This document shows, one piece after another, positions 54,989-64,000 of a stretch of DNA of 64,000 bases. Source of the stretch: Marinobacter nauticus (lineage in GTDB: Bacteria; Pseudomonadota; Gammaproteobacteria; Enterobacterales; Shewanellaceae); NCBI RefSeq assembly GCF_019801015.1, contig NZ_JAHVJZ010000001.1, forward strand, positions 806,001 through 870,000, in the 5' to 3' direction. The notes under the pieces are model-generated. The model had not been told where the DNA came from and did no database searches. It was given only the letters and a program-made list of their open reading frames with translations. A program made the position numbers and the translations under genes. The stretch's first letter is position 1; every line of letters starts with the position of its first letter.

Positions 54989-57265
54989 TCAGAGCTTTTC
55001 AAACTCGTCCACATCAATGGCCGCACGACATAAACGGTTGGCCTGCAGAACAATTTCGGCTTGCTCAGAGCTGATCACCTCCAGTTCAACCGCACTTTCC
55101 AGCAACGACTCACTCACCGGGCCACGGGGCAACTTACCGGCACGCTGAGCCTTTTTCAGCGCTTTGATGCCCGGCGCCGCCTGACGCTGTGCCAGGAAGG
55201 CGTCTTCCAGTTCAGTGATGCCGTCATTGAAATCGCCGTCCACGGGACACAGGTGAGTCAGACGGTTACGCAGACAACCGGGCTCCATAATGGCCTGTGC
55301 CACTTCACGCTTACGGGCGTCATCCGGCCCCTTGAAGTGATTGCCGAGGGGGAACAGCAGCAGTTTGCACAACCAGCCCACCGCGCGGTTGGGGAAGTTG
55401 CGGATCACGCCGTTCAGCGCCTTAGCGGCTTCGAAAGTGGCCTGCTCGATGGCGTAATTCACAAAGGGCAGGTCCGCCTGCTGACGGCCGTCCATCTCGT
55501 AGTTACGCAGCACCGCTGAAGCCAGATAGAGCTGACTCAGCACATCACCGAGGCGCGCGGAGATCATTTCACGACGCTTCAGGCTGCCGCCCAGCACCAT
55601 CATGGAGATGTCGGTCATGATCGCCAGGTTGGCACTCAAGCGATTTAGGTGCTGATAATGACGGCCGGTCGGGCCCGCTACCGGCTTCTCGGCAAACCGG
55701 GAACCGGTCAGCGCATGGCCAAAGGAGACGACCGCGTTGCGCACGGCATAGACGATGTGGGAAATGAGCAGGCTATCGAAGCGCTTCAGGCCCGCGTCGT
55801 CATCCGGGTTTGCCACCGCTTCCATCTCTGCCAGAACGTACGGGTGGCAGCGGGTCGCGCCCTGGCCGAAGATCATCAGATTTCGGGTCAGGATGTTGGC
55901 ACCTTCCACGGTAATGGAAACCGGCGAGGCGATGTAGTTGTTGCCGAGATAGTTATTGGGGCCCAGCTGAATCCCTTTGCCGGCATGGACGTCCATTGCA
56001 TCGTTGATCACGCTGCGGCCCAGCTCGGTCATATGGTATTTGGCAATGGCGGTAACCACCGACGGCTTCTGATTGGTGTCCACCGCGGTAACCGTCAGTT
56101 TACGGGCTGACTCCAGTGTGTAGGTGTTGGCCGCAATACGGGCCAGCGCTTCCTGAATGCCCTCAAACTCGCCAATATGAACACCGAACTGCTGACGCAC
56201 GCCACAGTAGGCGCTGGTGGTTCGGGTCGCCAGGTGTGCGGTGGCAGTGGCCAGTGCCGGCAGCGAGATGCCCCGGCCAGCGGACAAACACTCAACCAGC
56301 ATCCGCCAACCCCGGCCGGCGTAGTCTGCGCCGCCAATGATCCAGTCCAGCGGAATGAACACATCCTGGCCACGGGTGGTGCCATTCATAAAGGCCATAC
56401 CAAGCGGGTTGTGACGATTACCAAGCTCAACTCCCGGATGGCTGGCCGGGATCAGGGCACAGGTAATGCCGATCTCTTTCTGATCACCCAGCAGTCCATC
56501 AGGGTCACGCAGTTTAAAGGCCAGGCCCAGTACGGTGGCCACCGGAGCCAGGGTGATGTAGCGCTTATCCCAGGTCAGGCGGATACCCAGTACTTCTTCT
56601 CCCTGGTACTCGCCTTTACAGACGATACCGGTGTCCGGAATGGCACCGGCATCGGAGCCGGCGGTGGGTGCGGTCAGAGCAAAACAGGGCACCTCTTTAC
56701 CACTGGCCAGGCCCGGCAACCATTGATTTTTCTGTTCGTCCGTACCGTAATGCGCCAGCAGTTCGCCGGGACCCAGCGAGTTGGGCACCATCACGGTCAC
56801 CGCCGCACTCATCGAGCGGGAGGCGATGCGGGAAACGATGGTAGACGCAGCATGGGCTGAAAACGCCAGCCCGCCGTACTCTTTCGGGATAATGAATGAG
56901 AAAAACTTCTCGTTCTTAATGTAATCCCACACCGGCTGAGGCAGGTCATGCTGTTCATGGCAGATCTGGTAGTCATCCAGCATCTTGAGCAACGTCGGCA
57001 CCTGGTTGTCCAGGAACGCCTGCTCTTCCTCGGTCAGGGTGTTCGCCGGGTAGCTGTGCAGTTGGTTCCAGTCGGGAGCGCCACGGAACAGCTCGCCATC
57101 CCACCAGACATTGCCCGCTTCCATCGCTTCACGCTCTGTCTGGGACAGCGGCGGGAGAACACGCTTAAAGAAGGCAAACGCCGGGCGTGAGATCAACTGA
57201 CGCCGGATGTCGGTAACGCCAAAGATCACCAATAAGGCGATCAGGATTAAGAACAGCAACGTCAT
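54989..57265 (-). CDS. fadE: acyl-CoA dehydrogenase FadE
   Basis: 758 residues; large FadE type rather than the ~390-residue ACAD. Starts with a membrane anchor (MTLLFLILIALLVIFGVTD). The ACAD core has FIIPKEYGGLAFSAHA, CFALTAPTAGSDAGAIPD and the QFGVHIGEFEGIQEALARIA region; the last third is the DUF1974 domain found in FadE. It performs the first step of fatty-acid beta-oxidation. Start overlaps the regulator's stop by four bases (ATGA). Confidence 0.93.
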   Translation of the reverse strand: MTLLFLILIALLVIFGVTDIRRQLISRPAFAFFKRVLPPLSQTEREAMEAGNVWWDGELFRGAPDWNQLHSYPANTLTEEEQAFLDNQVPTLLKMLDDYQICHEQHDLPQPVWDYIKNEKFFSFIIPKEYGGLAFSAHAASTIVSRIASRSMSAAVTVMVPNSLGPGELLAHYGTDEQKNQWLPGLASGKEVPCFALTAPTAGSDAGAIPDTGIVCKGEYQGEEVLGIRLTWDKRYITLAPVATVLGLAFKLRDPDGLLGDQKEIGITCALIPASHPGVELGNRHNPLGMAFMNGTTRGQDVFIPLDWIIGGADYAGRGWRMLVECLSAGRGISLPALATATAHLATRTTSAYCGVRQQFGVHIGEFEGIQEALARIAANTYTLESARKLTVTAVDTNQKPSVVTAIAKYHMTELGRSVINDAMDVHAGKGIQLGPNNYLGNNYIASPVSITVEGANILTRNLMIFGQGATRCHPYVLAEMEAVANPDDDAGLKRFDSLLISHIVYAVRNAVVSFGHALTGSRFAEKPVAGPTGRHYQHLNRLSANLAIMTDISMMVLGGSLKRREMISARLGDVLSQLYLASAVLRNYEMDGRQQADLPFVNYAIEQATFEAAKALNGVIRNFPNRAVGWLCKLLLFPLGNHFKGPDDARKREVAQAIMEPGCLRNRLTHLCPVDGDFNDGITELEDAFLAQRQAAPGIKALKKAQRAGKLPRGPVSESLLESAVELEVISSEQAEIVLQANRLCRAAIDVDEFEKL

Positions 57266-57927
57266 GATACTTCCTCGATCAGACTGTGTTGGAGATCAGG
57301 GGCCGGCGCAGACACACCAGCAGCCATATAGGGGATGATCCGCCGAATTACGGACTCAATGTTGTTATCTTGCTGGAAATCCGCCCGGGCAATATCGGAA
57401 AGGGCGTCAAAGGAGCTCATGGTGAACACCACGGTGCCCAGGGTGAAGTGCAAACGCCAGAACACTTCGACCATCGGAAGATGAGGCGCTGCCTTGTGAA
57501 CCAGTGCCGTCACTCGGGTCAGCACCTCACCATAATGCGTGGTAACAAACCAGCGCAGATGGCCCTGACTTTCGATGTAACCGCGGCCCAGCAATTGGAG
57601 AAAAATGGCGGTCCCATGGGTTCTCAAGTCGTCCAGATCGAGCATCGGCTGAACCATCGCTTCAAACACATCCTGAAGGGTCAGGTCCGGCTTCTTGTCC
57701 AGCTCAATGAACGCGTCGTTGATCGCGGGCATAAAGCGGTCGAGATAGCGCGCCAACACCGCCTGGATCAACTCTTTCTTTGAACCAAAGTGGTAATTCA
57801 CTGACGCCAGATTCACTTCGGCTTTGCCGGTGATCAGACGTAATGAGGTTTCGGAAAATCCGCGTTCAGCGAACAAGCGTTCGGCGGCATCCAGGATCCG
57901 ATGTTTGGTGCTTTGTCGACTGGCCAT
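57262..57927 (-). CDS. psrA: TetR-family regulator, PsrA/FadR-like, fatty-acid degradation
   Basis: 221 residues from the ATG at 57927 (GAGG just upstream); an ATG at 57975 would add sixteen residues and cover the probable operator. The HTH reads TKHRILDAAERLFAERGFSETSLRLITGKAEVNLASVNYHFGSKKELI, typical of PsrA. Its four-base overlap with fadE and a CAAAC-N4-GTTTA site at 57942-57960 support a role as an acyl-CoA- or fatty-acid-responsive repressor of beta-oxidation. The gene name is inferred from these two features. Confidence 0.8.
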   Translation of the reverse strand: MASRQSTKHRILDAAERLFAERGFSETSLRLITGKAEVNLASVNYHFGSKKELIQAVLARYLDRFMPAINDAFIELDKKPDLTLQDVFEAMVQPMLDLDDLRTHGTAIFLQLLGRGYIESQGHLRWFVTTHYGEVLTRVTALVHKAAPHLPMVEVFWRLHFTLGTVVFTMSSFDALSDIARADFQQDNNIESVIRRIIPYMAAGVSAPAPDLQHSLIEEVS

Positions 57928-57941
57928 AGCCTCACCCAAGG

Positions 57942-57960
57942 TTTCAAACACCCGTTTAAA
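57942..57960. promoter_or_regulatory. putative PsrA operator upstream of psrA-fadE
   Basis: TTTCAAAC-ACCC-GTTTAAA is an imperfect palindrome of the CAAAC-N-GTTTG type known for PsrA. It lies 15 bp upstream of the psrA start, suggesting autoregulation together with fadE. A lone GTTTG follows at 57978-57982. Confidence 0.5.
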
Positions 57961-58090
57961 GTAAACAGGACACAACCGTTTGTCAAAATTCTTATCACAT
58001 GAGTAAAGGCGCGTTTTTCAAGGGATTATTCTGGCGTCGACCAATATTCGAACAAATATACAACCGACGTACACAGATTGAGCTATAACA

Positions 58091-58173
58091 AATGTAGGGT
58101 TATTAATCACCCACCCTTTTCACTCCCTGGACCTGGCGAGCCCAATCTGTCACTGCCCGCCGGGTCTTTTTTT
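58091..58173 (+). ncRNA. candidate small RNA or attenuated leader before the M2 peptidase gene
   Basis: A plus-strand intrinsic terminator (GACCTGGCG 58130-58138 pairs with CGCCGGGTC 58158-58166, one G-U, then T7) has no plus-strand gene upstream. GGGT/ACCC (58097-58112) can form a preceding hairpin. TATAAC at 58084-58089 is a weak -10. Either a short RNA ends here or it attenuates transcription into the gene at 58262. Confidence 0.35.
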
Positions 58174-58261
58174 GCCTGATTTTCACCCTTCTGATCAAGC
58201 AACCTTTTCGCTAGACTGGCGCCACCTTTCGGTTACATAACAACAACACAAGGAAGCCGTG

Positions 58262-60085
58262 ATGACCGCCACCCCCAAGTGGGCGCTCAGCGCCTGCGCC
58301 CTGGCTTTGCTGTCCGCCTGCACTCAGGCTCCGGCAGACAACGCCAACGTCGCCACTTCACCCTCCGCCAAAGCCTTTATCGACGAAGCGGAAACCGATC
58401 TGGCGCAAATCAGTGAAACCGCTGCCCGTGCCGAGTGGATCTACGCCAACTTCATTACCGAAGACACCGCAGCCCTGGCCAGTGAAACCGGCCGGGTCTA
58501 CACCGAGAAAGCGGTGCGTTACGCCTCAGAAGCCGCGCTCGTTGACGCCAGCACCTTATCCGGGGCGGACCAGCGCAAGCTGGCCATTCTCCAGCGCAGT
58601 CTGACCCTTCCCGCTCCGGCGGATCCGCAAAAGAGTCAACAGCTGGCTCAGCTCAGCACTGAACTGGGTGGTCTGTATGGCAAGGGCCGCTTCTGCGTCA
58701 CTCCGGATGAGTGCCTGAGCCAGCCCCAACTCTCCTCCATCATGGCGTCCAGCCGTGACCCGGAGCAGCTTAAGAAGGTCTGGGCAGGCTGGCGCGAGAT
58801 TGCCAAACCGATGCGCCCGCTGTTTGAACAACAAGTGACGCTGGCCAACGAAGGGGCTCAGGCGCTGGGCTACGACAACGTCGGCGAACTGTGGCGCAGC
58901 AAGTACGATATGCCAGCCGAAGCGTTCCCGAAACAATTGGATGGCCTGTGGAATGAAGTGAAGCCGTTGTATGAAGCCCTGCACTGTTATGTGCGCGGTG
59001 AGTTGGGTGACGAATACGGCACCGACGTGGTGCCACAAAGTTCCCCCATCCCGGCTCATCTGTTGGGCAATATGTGGGCTCAGCAGTGGGGCGAAATTTA
59101 CGAGTTGGTTGCCCCTGCCGACCTGCCCGGCCCGGGCTATGACCTGACCGCCCTGCTGGACCAGCACGGCTATGACGAGATTAAGATGGTGGAGCAGGCC
59201 GAAACCTTCTTTACCTCGATGGGCTTTGCGCCGCTGCCGGAAACCTTCTGGCAGCGCTCTCTGTTTGTCGAGCCTCAGGATCGCAACGTGGTCTGCCACG
59301 CGTCTGCCTGGGATCTGGACAACCGCGAAGACATCCGCATCAAGATGTGCATCCGCAAGAATGGCGAAGACTTCCGGGTGATTCATCACGAGTTGGGCCA
59401 CAACATCTATCAGCGCGCCTATATGGATCAGCCCTTCCTGTTTAAGGACAGCGCTAATGATGGCTTCCATGAAGCCATTGGCGATGTGATCTCTCTGTCC
59501 ATTACGCCCAATTATCTCAAAGAGATTGGCCTGATTGAGGAAGTGCCCTCAGCGGAAAGCGACATTGGCCTGCTGCTGCGTCAGGCGCTGGATAAAGTGG
59601 CGTTCCTGCCCTTTGGCCTGATGATTGACCAGTGGCGCTGGAAAGTCTTCTCTGGCGAAATCACGCCGGAAAACTACAACGCCGCCTGGTGGGACCTGCG
59701 TGAGCAGTATCAGGGCATTGAAGCGCCGGTAGCCCGTACCGAGGCGGACTTTGACCCGGGTGCCAAGTACCACGTGCCCGCCAGTGTGCCTTACACCCGC
59801 TACTTCCTGGCCCACATTCTCCAGTTCCAGTTCTATCAGGCACTGTGTGAAGAGGCGGGCTATGAAGGCCCAATCCACCGTTGCTCGCTGTACGGCAGCG
59901 AGGAAGCCGGTGCCAAACTCAACGCCATGCTGGAAATGGGCCTGAGCCAACCCTGGCCGAAGGCTCTGGCAGCCGTAACCGGCTCCGAGCAGATGAGCGG
60001 AAAAGCGATGCTGAACTACTTCGCCCCGCTGCACCAATGGCTGGATCAGCAAAACCAACTTGCCGGTCGTCAGTGCGGTTGGTGA
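58262..60085 (+). CDS. M2-family (ACE-like) peptidyl-dipeptidase, lipoprotein
   Basis: 607 residues from the ATG at 58262, with AAGGAAG 5-6 bases upstream. Signal with lipobox LLSAC, so anchored and periplasmic. Zinc site HHELGH (H376, E377, H380) with third ligand in NDGFHEAIGD (E404), the exact M2 arrangement. Further M2 blocks: WRSKYDMPAE, HLLGNMWAQQW and the C-terminal KYHVPASVPYTRYFLAHILQFQFY. It should remove C-terminal dipeptides. Convergent with the S9 peptidase gene across a shared terminator. Confidence 0.93.
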   Translation: MTATPKWALSACALALLSACTQAPADNANVATSPSAKAFIDEAETDLAQISETAARAEWIYANFITEDTAALASETGRVYTEKAVRYASEAALVDASTLSGADQRKLAILQRSLTLPAPADPQKSQQLAQLSTELGGLYGKGRFCVTPDECLSQPQLSSIMASSRDPEQLKKVWAGWREIAKPMRPLFEQQVTLANEGAQALGYDNVGELWRSKYDMPAEAFPKQLDGLWNEVKPLYEALHCYVRGELGDEYGTDVVPQSSPIPAHLLGNMWAQQWGEIYELVAPADLPGPGYDLTALLDQHGYDEIKMVEQAETFFTSMGFAPLPETFWQRSLFVEPQDRNVVCHASAWDLDNREDIRIKMCIRKNGEDFRVIHHELGHNIYQRAYMDQPFLFKDSANDGFHEAIGDVISLSITPNYLKEIGLIEEVPSAESDIGLLLRQALDKVAFLPFGLMIDQWRWKVFSGEITPENYNAAWWDLREQYQGIEAPVARTEADFDPGAKYHVPASVPYTRYFLAHILQFQFYQALCEEAGYEGPIHRCSLYGSEEAGAKLNAMLEMGLSQPWPKALAAVTGSEQMSGKAMLNYFAPLHQWLDQQNQLAGRQCGW

Positions 60086-60101
60086 TCCAATACCTCTAAT
60101 G

Positions 60102-60132
60102 AAAAAAAGGGGCGCATCTGCGCCCCTTTTTT
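60102..60132. terminator. bidirectional terminator between the two peptidase genes
   Basis: GGGGCGC (60109-60115)/GCGCCCC (60120-60126), loop ATCT, with A7 before and T6 after. Confidence 0.88.
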
Positions 60133-60143
60133 CTCTGAATTGA

Positions 60144-62189
60144 TCACTGCCCCGATTCAATCGCTGGCACGCCGGGAATAAAGTCCCGACCGTGAGGGAT
60201 TTGAATACTGGACCCGGCAAAATCATCGCCTACCGGTTGTACGCGCCCGCCCTGGCACTCCGCCAGAAACGCTTCTGCCACCGCATAGAAAGCGATATTG
60301 TTCTCCGGCTTGGCAAAACCATGGCCCTCGTCAGGGAACAGCACATAGCTGACCGGGATCCCCTTGCTCGCCATGGCGTCCACAATCTGGTCGGATTCGG
60401 CCTGTTTGACCCGGGGATCGTTGGCGCCCTGAGCAATCAGCAAGGGCCGCTCGATGTCATCCACGTAGGTGAGCGGCGAGCGCTCCTTAAGCAATGCCCG
60501 GCCCTGCTCCGTCTCCGGGTCGCCAATGGCATTGGCAAACACCCGCCGGAAGCTGGCCCAGTAAGGCGGAATGGAATCCAGCAAGGTCTGCAAATTCGAC
60601 GGGCCGACAATATCAACGCCACAGGCAAACGCCTCAGGCGTCATGGTCAGACCCGCCAGAGTGGCGTAGCCACCATAGCTGCCGCCCATAATGGCCACCC
60701 TTCCCTCTTCGGTAATGCCCTGCTCGATGGCCCAGGCCTTCGCATCCAGCAGATCATCCTGCATCGCGCGGCCCCACTGCTTGTTACCGGCATTAAGGAA
60801 GGATTTGCCAAACCCGGTAGACGCACGGAAGTTCACTTGCAGCACCGCATAACCCCGGTTAGCCAGCCATTGCACCGCGGAGGAATAGCCAAAGGTGTCT
60901 CTGCCCCAGGGCCCGCCATGAACCAACAGCACCAGAGGGACCGGCTGGCTTGCGGTGCCGCTGCCTTCCGCATCCACCTCACGGGGCAGGGTCAGATAGG
61001 ACACCAGAGACAATCCGTCACGGCTGGGGATCGTAACCCCATGCATCCTGGCAAGCGCCACACCATCCAGAGCAGGGTGCGTCACAAACAGCTCGGACAG
61101 TTCACCGGTGCGACGGTCAAACATCTTATAGATGGGCGAGCTGTCACTTTCATCGGTGTACACGGTCCAGAGGTTGGCGTCTTCCGAAATCGCCAGCACA
61201 TTGGCCCCACCGGAGAGTTGCCGGTTTAACTGAACAATGTCCTGCTGATAATCCGGGTCAATCGCGAACCAGACCGGCCGGTGTCGATCTTCGGCATAGG
61301 CGAAGGGCGCATGAGTGCGGGGGTCAAACAGCACCCCGGACACGTCCACCCCATTGCTTTCAGCCAGCACGCTGGCCTGGCCATCGCTCAGACGATAGTG
61401 CACCAACGCCGCGGTATCCCGGCCACGGCTGTCGAGCATATAGATGCCGGTATTGTCCTTGTCGAAACCCAGAATCGCCGTCGTCAGCATGTCTTCGGAG
61501 GGGATGTCGAACAACGGCTGCCATTGCTCGTCGACCCACTGATACACCTTCTGCCCATCAAGCTCCGCGGAACCCAGCGCCAGTCTGACCTTAAGGTCGT
61601 TGTCCACCAGAATGCCGGCCATCTCCGGGTTGGTCGCGAGTAATGTGCGTTCTCCGGTCGCCAGATCCACCTCATACAAATCATGCCAGCGCGGGTCGCG
61701 GTCGTTCATGCCTACCACCGCTTTACCGGGATGATCGGTGCTCTGGGCCACCATCTGGGCCTGTATCCCTTCATAGGGGGTCAGATCACGCACTTCACCC
61801 CCGTCCAGATCGATGGCATAGAGGTGCCAGTTTTCATCCCCATCTTTGTCCTGGATATAGAGGACATAGCGGTCATCCAGAGACCAGAAGTGAGCCGGAA
61901 TGCCCCGGCCTCGGTCCTGGGTAATGGGTTTGGCCTGTGCAAGATCACCACGGGGCCCAACCCAAAGATTCATCACCCCGTCTACCGGCGCCCGAAAGCT
62001 CATCCACTGGCCGTTGGGACTGACCCGCCCCTGAAAGCGGGCGGGATTGCCAAACAGTACACTGCGGTCAATCAGCGGCGGGGGTTGCAGGGATTCATTG
62101 ACGGAAGCAGCAGGCGCTGGCGGCTCGGAGCCACTGCAGGCACTCAATACCCAGCCCAGGGCAAGGGCCAGAAGAGGACGTTTCAACAT
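60144..62189 (-). CDS. S9-family serine peptidase (prolyl oligopeptidase/acylaminoacyl type), lipoprotein
   Basis: 681 residues from the ATG at 62189, chosen because MLKRPLLALALGWVLSAC is a complete lipoprotein signal; the frame opens to 62279 but that leader is not signal-like. The N-terminal half is a beta-propeller of WD-like blades (GRVSPNGQWMSFRAPVDGVMNLWV). The catalytic alpha/beta domain has GGSYGGY (S504), GANDPRV (D591) and DEGHGF (H623). It should cleave oligopeptides in the periplasm. Monocistronic. Confidence 0.92.
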   Translation of the reverse strand: MLKRPLLALALGWVLSACSGSEPPAPAASVNESLQPPPLIDRSVLFGNPARFQGRVSPNGQWMSFRAPVDGVMNLWVGPRGDLAQAKPITQDRGRGIPAHFWSLDDRYVLYIQDKDGDENWHLYAIDLDGGEVRDLTPYEGIQAQMVAQSTDHPGKAVVGMNDRDPRWHDLYEVDLATGERTLLATNPEMAGILVDNDLKVRLALGSAELDGQKVYQWVDEQWQPLFDIPSEDMLTTAILGFDKDNTGIYMLDSRGRDTAALVHYRLSDGQASVLAESNGVDVSGVLFDPRTHAPFAYAEDRHRPVWFAIDPDYQQDIVQLNRQLSGGANVLAISEDANLWTVYTDESDSSPIYKMFDRRTGELSELFVTHPALDGVALARMHGVTIPSRDGLSLVSYLTLPREVDAEGSGTASQPVPLVLLVHGGPWGRDTFGYSSAVQWLANRGYAVLQVNFRASTGFGKSFLNAGNKQWGRAMQDDLLDAKAWAIEQGITEEGRVAIMGGSYGGYATLAGLTMTPEAFACGVDIVGPSNLQTLLDSIPPYWASFRRVFANAIGDPETEQGRALLKERSPLTYVDDIERPLLIAQGANDPRVKQAESDQIVDAMASKGIPVSYVLFPDEGHGFAKPENNIAFYAVAEAFLAECQGGRVQPVGDDFAGSSIQIPHGRDFIPGVPAIESGQ

Positions 62190-62289
62190 GGTCAGTTCCA
62201 TTATTCGGTGAAGGGCACAGCTCTTCGCCCCGAAACGCGTCCGCCAACCGGCGGCGCATAAGACTACCTGAACCAACATAGCAGACCAA

Positions 62290-62389
62290 AAATCAGACGC
62301 TTAAGGTTTTTGTATTGAAGGATGTAGCGCCCGCTTTCCAAGAAAGAGACGGTACCTCAGTCACCTGCACCGCAGCTGGTGCTTTTTTA
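62290..62389 (+). ncRNA. candidate short plus-strand transcript with its own terminator
   Basis: GCACC (62368-62372)/GGTGC (62379-62383) with loop GCAGCT and T6 is an intrinsic terminator on the plus strand, but no plus-strand gene precedes it; the S9 gene is minus. The rimO -10 box is downstream. A small RNA is possible. No convincing promoter was found. Confidence 0.3.
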
Positions 62390-62423
62390 TCCAGCCGGCG
62401 CTGTATCTGTGATTGGCTTCGGG

Positions 62424-62429
62424 TATAAT
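62424..62429 (+). promoter_or_regulatory. -10 box of rimO
   Basis: TATAAT in the context TCGGGTATAATCGCGCC, 53 bp before the rimO start, with a GC-rich discriminator. No good -35 at 16-18 bp. Confidence 0.5.
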
Positions 62430-62481
62430 CGCGCCCTCTTTTTTGTGAGCCCCCTTTTTCTTCGGAGATCCACGGACGCCT

Positions 62482-63936
62482 ATGACCGTCAATACTTTCG
62501 ATCCCAATGCCCAGAGCCACGTCGCTGAGCAGCCCAGCACCACTCACGCCACCAAGGTGGCGCCGGAGATGGGCAACGGCGCAAAAGGCAGCGGCACCCG
62601 CATCGGTTTCATCAGTCTGGGCTGTCCCAAAAACCTGGTGGACTCCGAGCGAATCCTGACGCAACTGCGCATCGAAGGTTATGACATCGTCAACACCTAC
62701 GAGGGTGCAGATCTGGTGATCGTGAACACCTGTGGCTTCATTGATTCGGCCGTTCAGGAGTCGCTGGACACCATCGGTGAAGCGCTGAAGGAAAACGGTA
62801 AGGTTCTGGTGACCGGTTGTCTGGGCGCCAAAGAGGATGAGATTAAACAGATCCATCCCAAGGTACTGGGGATCACCGGCCCTCACGCTTATGAAGTGGT
62901 GCTGGAACAGGTGCACGCTCACCTGCCTAAACCGCAGCACGACCCGATGACCAGTCTGATCCCGGACCACGGCGTAAAACTGACTCCTCGTCATTACGCC
63001 TACCTGAAGATCTCCGAAGGCTGTAACCACAAGTGCACCTTCTGCATCATCCCCTCCATGCGCGGCACCCTGGACAGCCGCCCGATGGGTGAGATTCTGG
63101 ATGAAGCCAAGCGTCTTCAGGCCGCGGGGGTAAAAGAGTTGCTGGTGATCAGTCAGGATACCGGCGCTTATGGCGTGGACGTGAAGAACAAGACCGCCTT
63201 CTGGAACGGCATGCCGGTGAAAACCTCCATGCTGGCCCTGTGTGAAAAGCTGGCCGAGTTTGGTATCTGGGTACGTCTGCACTACGTCTACCCCTACCCG
63301 CACATCCAGGACGTACTGCCGCTGATGGCCGAAGGCAAAATCCTGCCCTACCTGGACATCCCGTTCCAACACGCCAGCCCGCGCGTGCTGAAGCTGATGA
63401 AGCGTCCCGGTAACGCCGAGCGCACCCTTGAGCAGATCAAAGCCTGGCGCGAGGTGTGTCCGGACCTGGTGATCCGCTCCACCTTTATCGTTGGCTTCCC
63501 CGGCGAAACCGAGGAAGACTTCGAGCTGCTGCTGGACTGGCTGGCTGAAGCCCGCCTGGACCGCGTTGGTTGCTTTAAGTACAGCCCGGTGGAAGGCGCC
63601 CGTGCCAATGACCTGCCGGACCCGGTACCGGAAGAGGTCAAAGAGGAGCGCTTCCAACGCTTTATGGCACTGCAGGCTCAGATCAGCCGCGAGAAACTGG
63701 CAGACCGCATCGGTCAGGAGATGCTGGTGATCGTGGATGAGATTGGCGAAGACGGCGCCATTGGCCGCAGCTACGCCGATGCACCGGAGATCGACGGCCG
63801 GGTCATCATCGGCGGTGAGTACGATCTGAACCCGGGTGACATGGTGTGGGTCAGCATCGAATTTGCTGACGACCACGACCTCTTTGGCACCCTGGTCGAA
63901 GATGACGATGAGGGTGAAGAGGACGACAACGTCTAA
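62482..63936 (+). CDS. rimO: ribosomal protein S12 methylthiotransferase
   Basis: 484 residues. Adds a methylthio group to Asp of ribosomal protein S12 using SAM and two Fe-S clusters. MTTase-domain Cys: C48 (SLGCPKN), C84 (NTCGF), C113 (VTGCLGAKE). Radical [11 protein letters not shown] (C181, C185, C188). C-terminal TRAM domain ending near FGTLVE. It has a ~38-residue N-terminal extension and a very acidic tail ([12 protein letters not shown]) compared with the E. coli protein. Confidence 0.95.
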   Translation: MTVNTFDPNAQSHVAEQPSTTHATKVAPEMGNGAKGSGTRIGFISLGCPKNLVDSERILTQLRIEGYDIVNTYEGADLVIVNTCGFIDSAVQESLDTIGEALKENGKVLVTGCLGAKEDEIKQIHPKVLGITGPHAYEVVLEQVHAHLPKPQHDPMTSLIPDHGVKLTPRHYAYLKISEGCNHKCTFCIIPSMRGTLDSRPMGEILDEAKRLQAAGVKELLVISQDTGAYGVDVKNKTAFWNGMPVKTSMLALCEKLAEFGIWVRLHYVYPYPHIQDVLPLMAEGKILPYLDIPFQHASPRVLKLMKRPGNAERTLEQIKAWREVCPDLVIRSTFIVGFPGETEEDFELLLDWLAEARLDRVGCFKYSPVEGARANDLPDPVPEEVKEERFQRFMALQAQISREKLADRIGQEMLVIVDEIGEDGAIGRSYADAPEIDGRVIIGGEYDLNPGDMVWVSIEFADDHDLFGTLVEDDDEGEEDDNV

Positions 63937-63962
63937 ATTCTCCGCCGCTTTTCGACAAAAAA

Positions 63963-63987
63963 GGACCGCCTGTGCGGTCCTTTTTTT
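63963..63987 (+). terminator. terminator of rimO
   Basis: GGACCGC (63963-63969)/GCGGTCC (63974-63980), loop CTGT, followed by T7; A-run before. Confidence 0.88.
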
Positions 63988-64000
63988 ATAACCTCTCGTT

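Noticed and set aside
1-64000. CRISPR arrays, insertion sequences, prophage genes
   Set aside because: No regularly spaced repeats, transposase, integrase or phage structural motifs were seen.

Overview
The window looks like ordinary chromosome from a high-GC gammaproteobacterium of the Alteromonadales. A Ferrimonas- or Shewanella-like genome is the best guess. The reasons are the uvrY-uvrC-pgsA-tRNA(Gly-Cys-Leu) block in the gammaproteobacterial order, a psrA-fadE pair, divergent ppsA/ppsR next to aroH, and a large secreted multihaem cytochrome c behind a CRP-like site. No insertion sequence, prophage, CRISPR array or plasmid function was seen. The taxon is inferred from gene content, not proven.

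Layout. 1-2.0 kb: the 3' part of a BamA/TamA-like outer-membrane barrel gene, overlapping a second predicted barrel gene. 2.1-4.6 kb: codB-codA cytosine salvage. 4.7-10.8 kb: a TetR regulator divergent from a tripartite RND efflux operon with two lipoprotein adaptors and one permease. 10.9-16.1 kb: PH-domain protein, adenosine deaminase, a 630-bp gap that may encode a structured RNA, an ABC exporter and the glutamate symporter gltS. 16.1-18.9 kb: a 1-kb gap with a CRP-like site, then a ten-haem cytochrome. 18.9-20.4 kb: a low-GC islet with two orphan genes, one with an ADP-ribosyltransferase-like pattern. 20.8-23.8 kb: a large lipoprotein of nine Ig-like repeats. 23.9-29.5 kb: MaoC-like hydratase, LysR regulator, a candidate small RNA, DUF1285 and the YdiJ-type flavo-iron-sulfur dehydrogenase. 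29.6-34.2 kb: ppsA, ppsR and aroH, which link pyruvate/PEP to aromatic synthesis. 34.3-42.0 kb: orphan response regulator, DUF3626, POT-like transporter, mdtJI-like SMR pair, LysR, MOSC protein and DUF885 peptidase.

42.3-47.8 kb holds the most unusual locus. A DUF900-type alpha/beta hydrolase is followed after 9 bp by a 1518-residue multi-pass membrane protein. Its cytoplasmic tail resembles a degenerate STAND/AAA NTPase plus winged helix. No characterised system with this architecture was recognised. 47.9-50.9 kb: lipoprotein, a divergent LysR with palindromic sites between them, and a small zinc-ribbon membrane protein. 51.0-54.7 kb: three tRNAs, pgsA, uvrC, uvrY. 55-58 kb: fadE and its TetR/PsrA-like regulator with a putative operator. 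58.2-62.2 kb: M2 (ACE-like) and S9 peptidases, converging on one terminator. 62.5-63.9 kb: rimO.

Two other gaps (about 58.09-58.17 and 62.29-62.39 kb) carry plus-strand intrinsic terminators with no plus-strand gene upstream, which suggests small transcripts. All functional calls come from motif and family recognition by eye. No database search or folding program was run.
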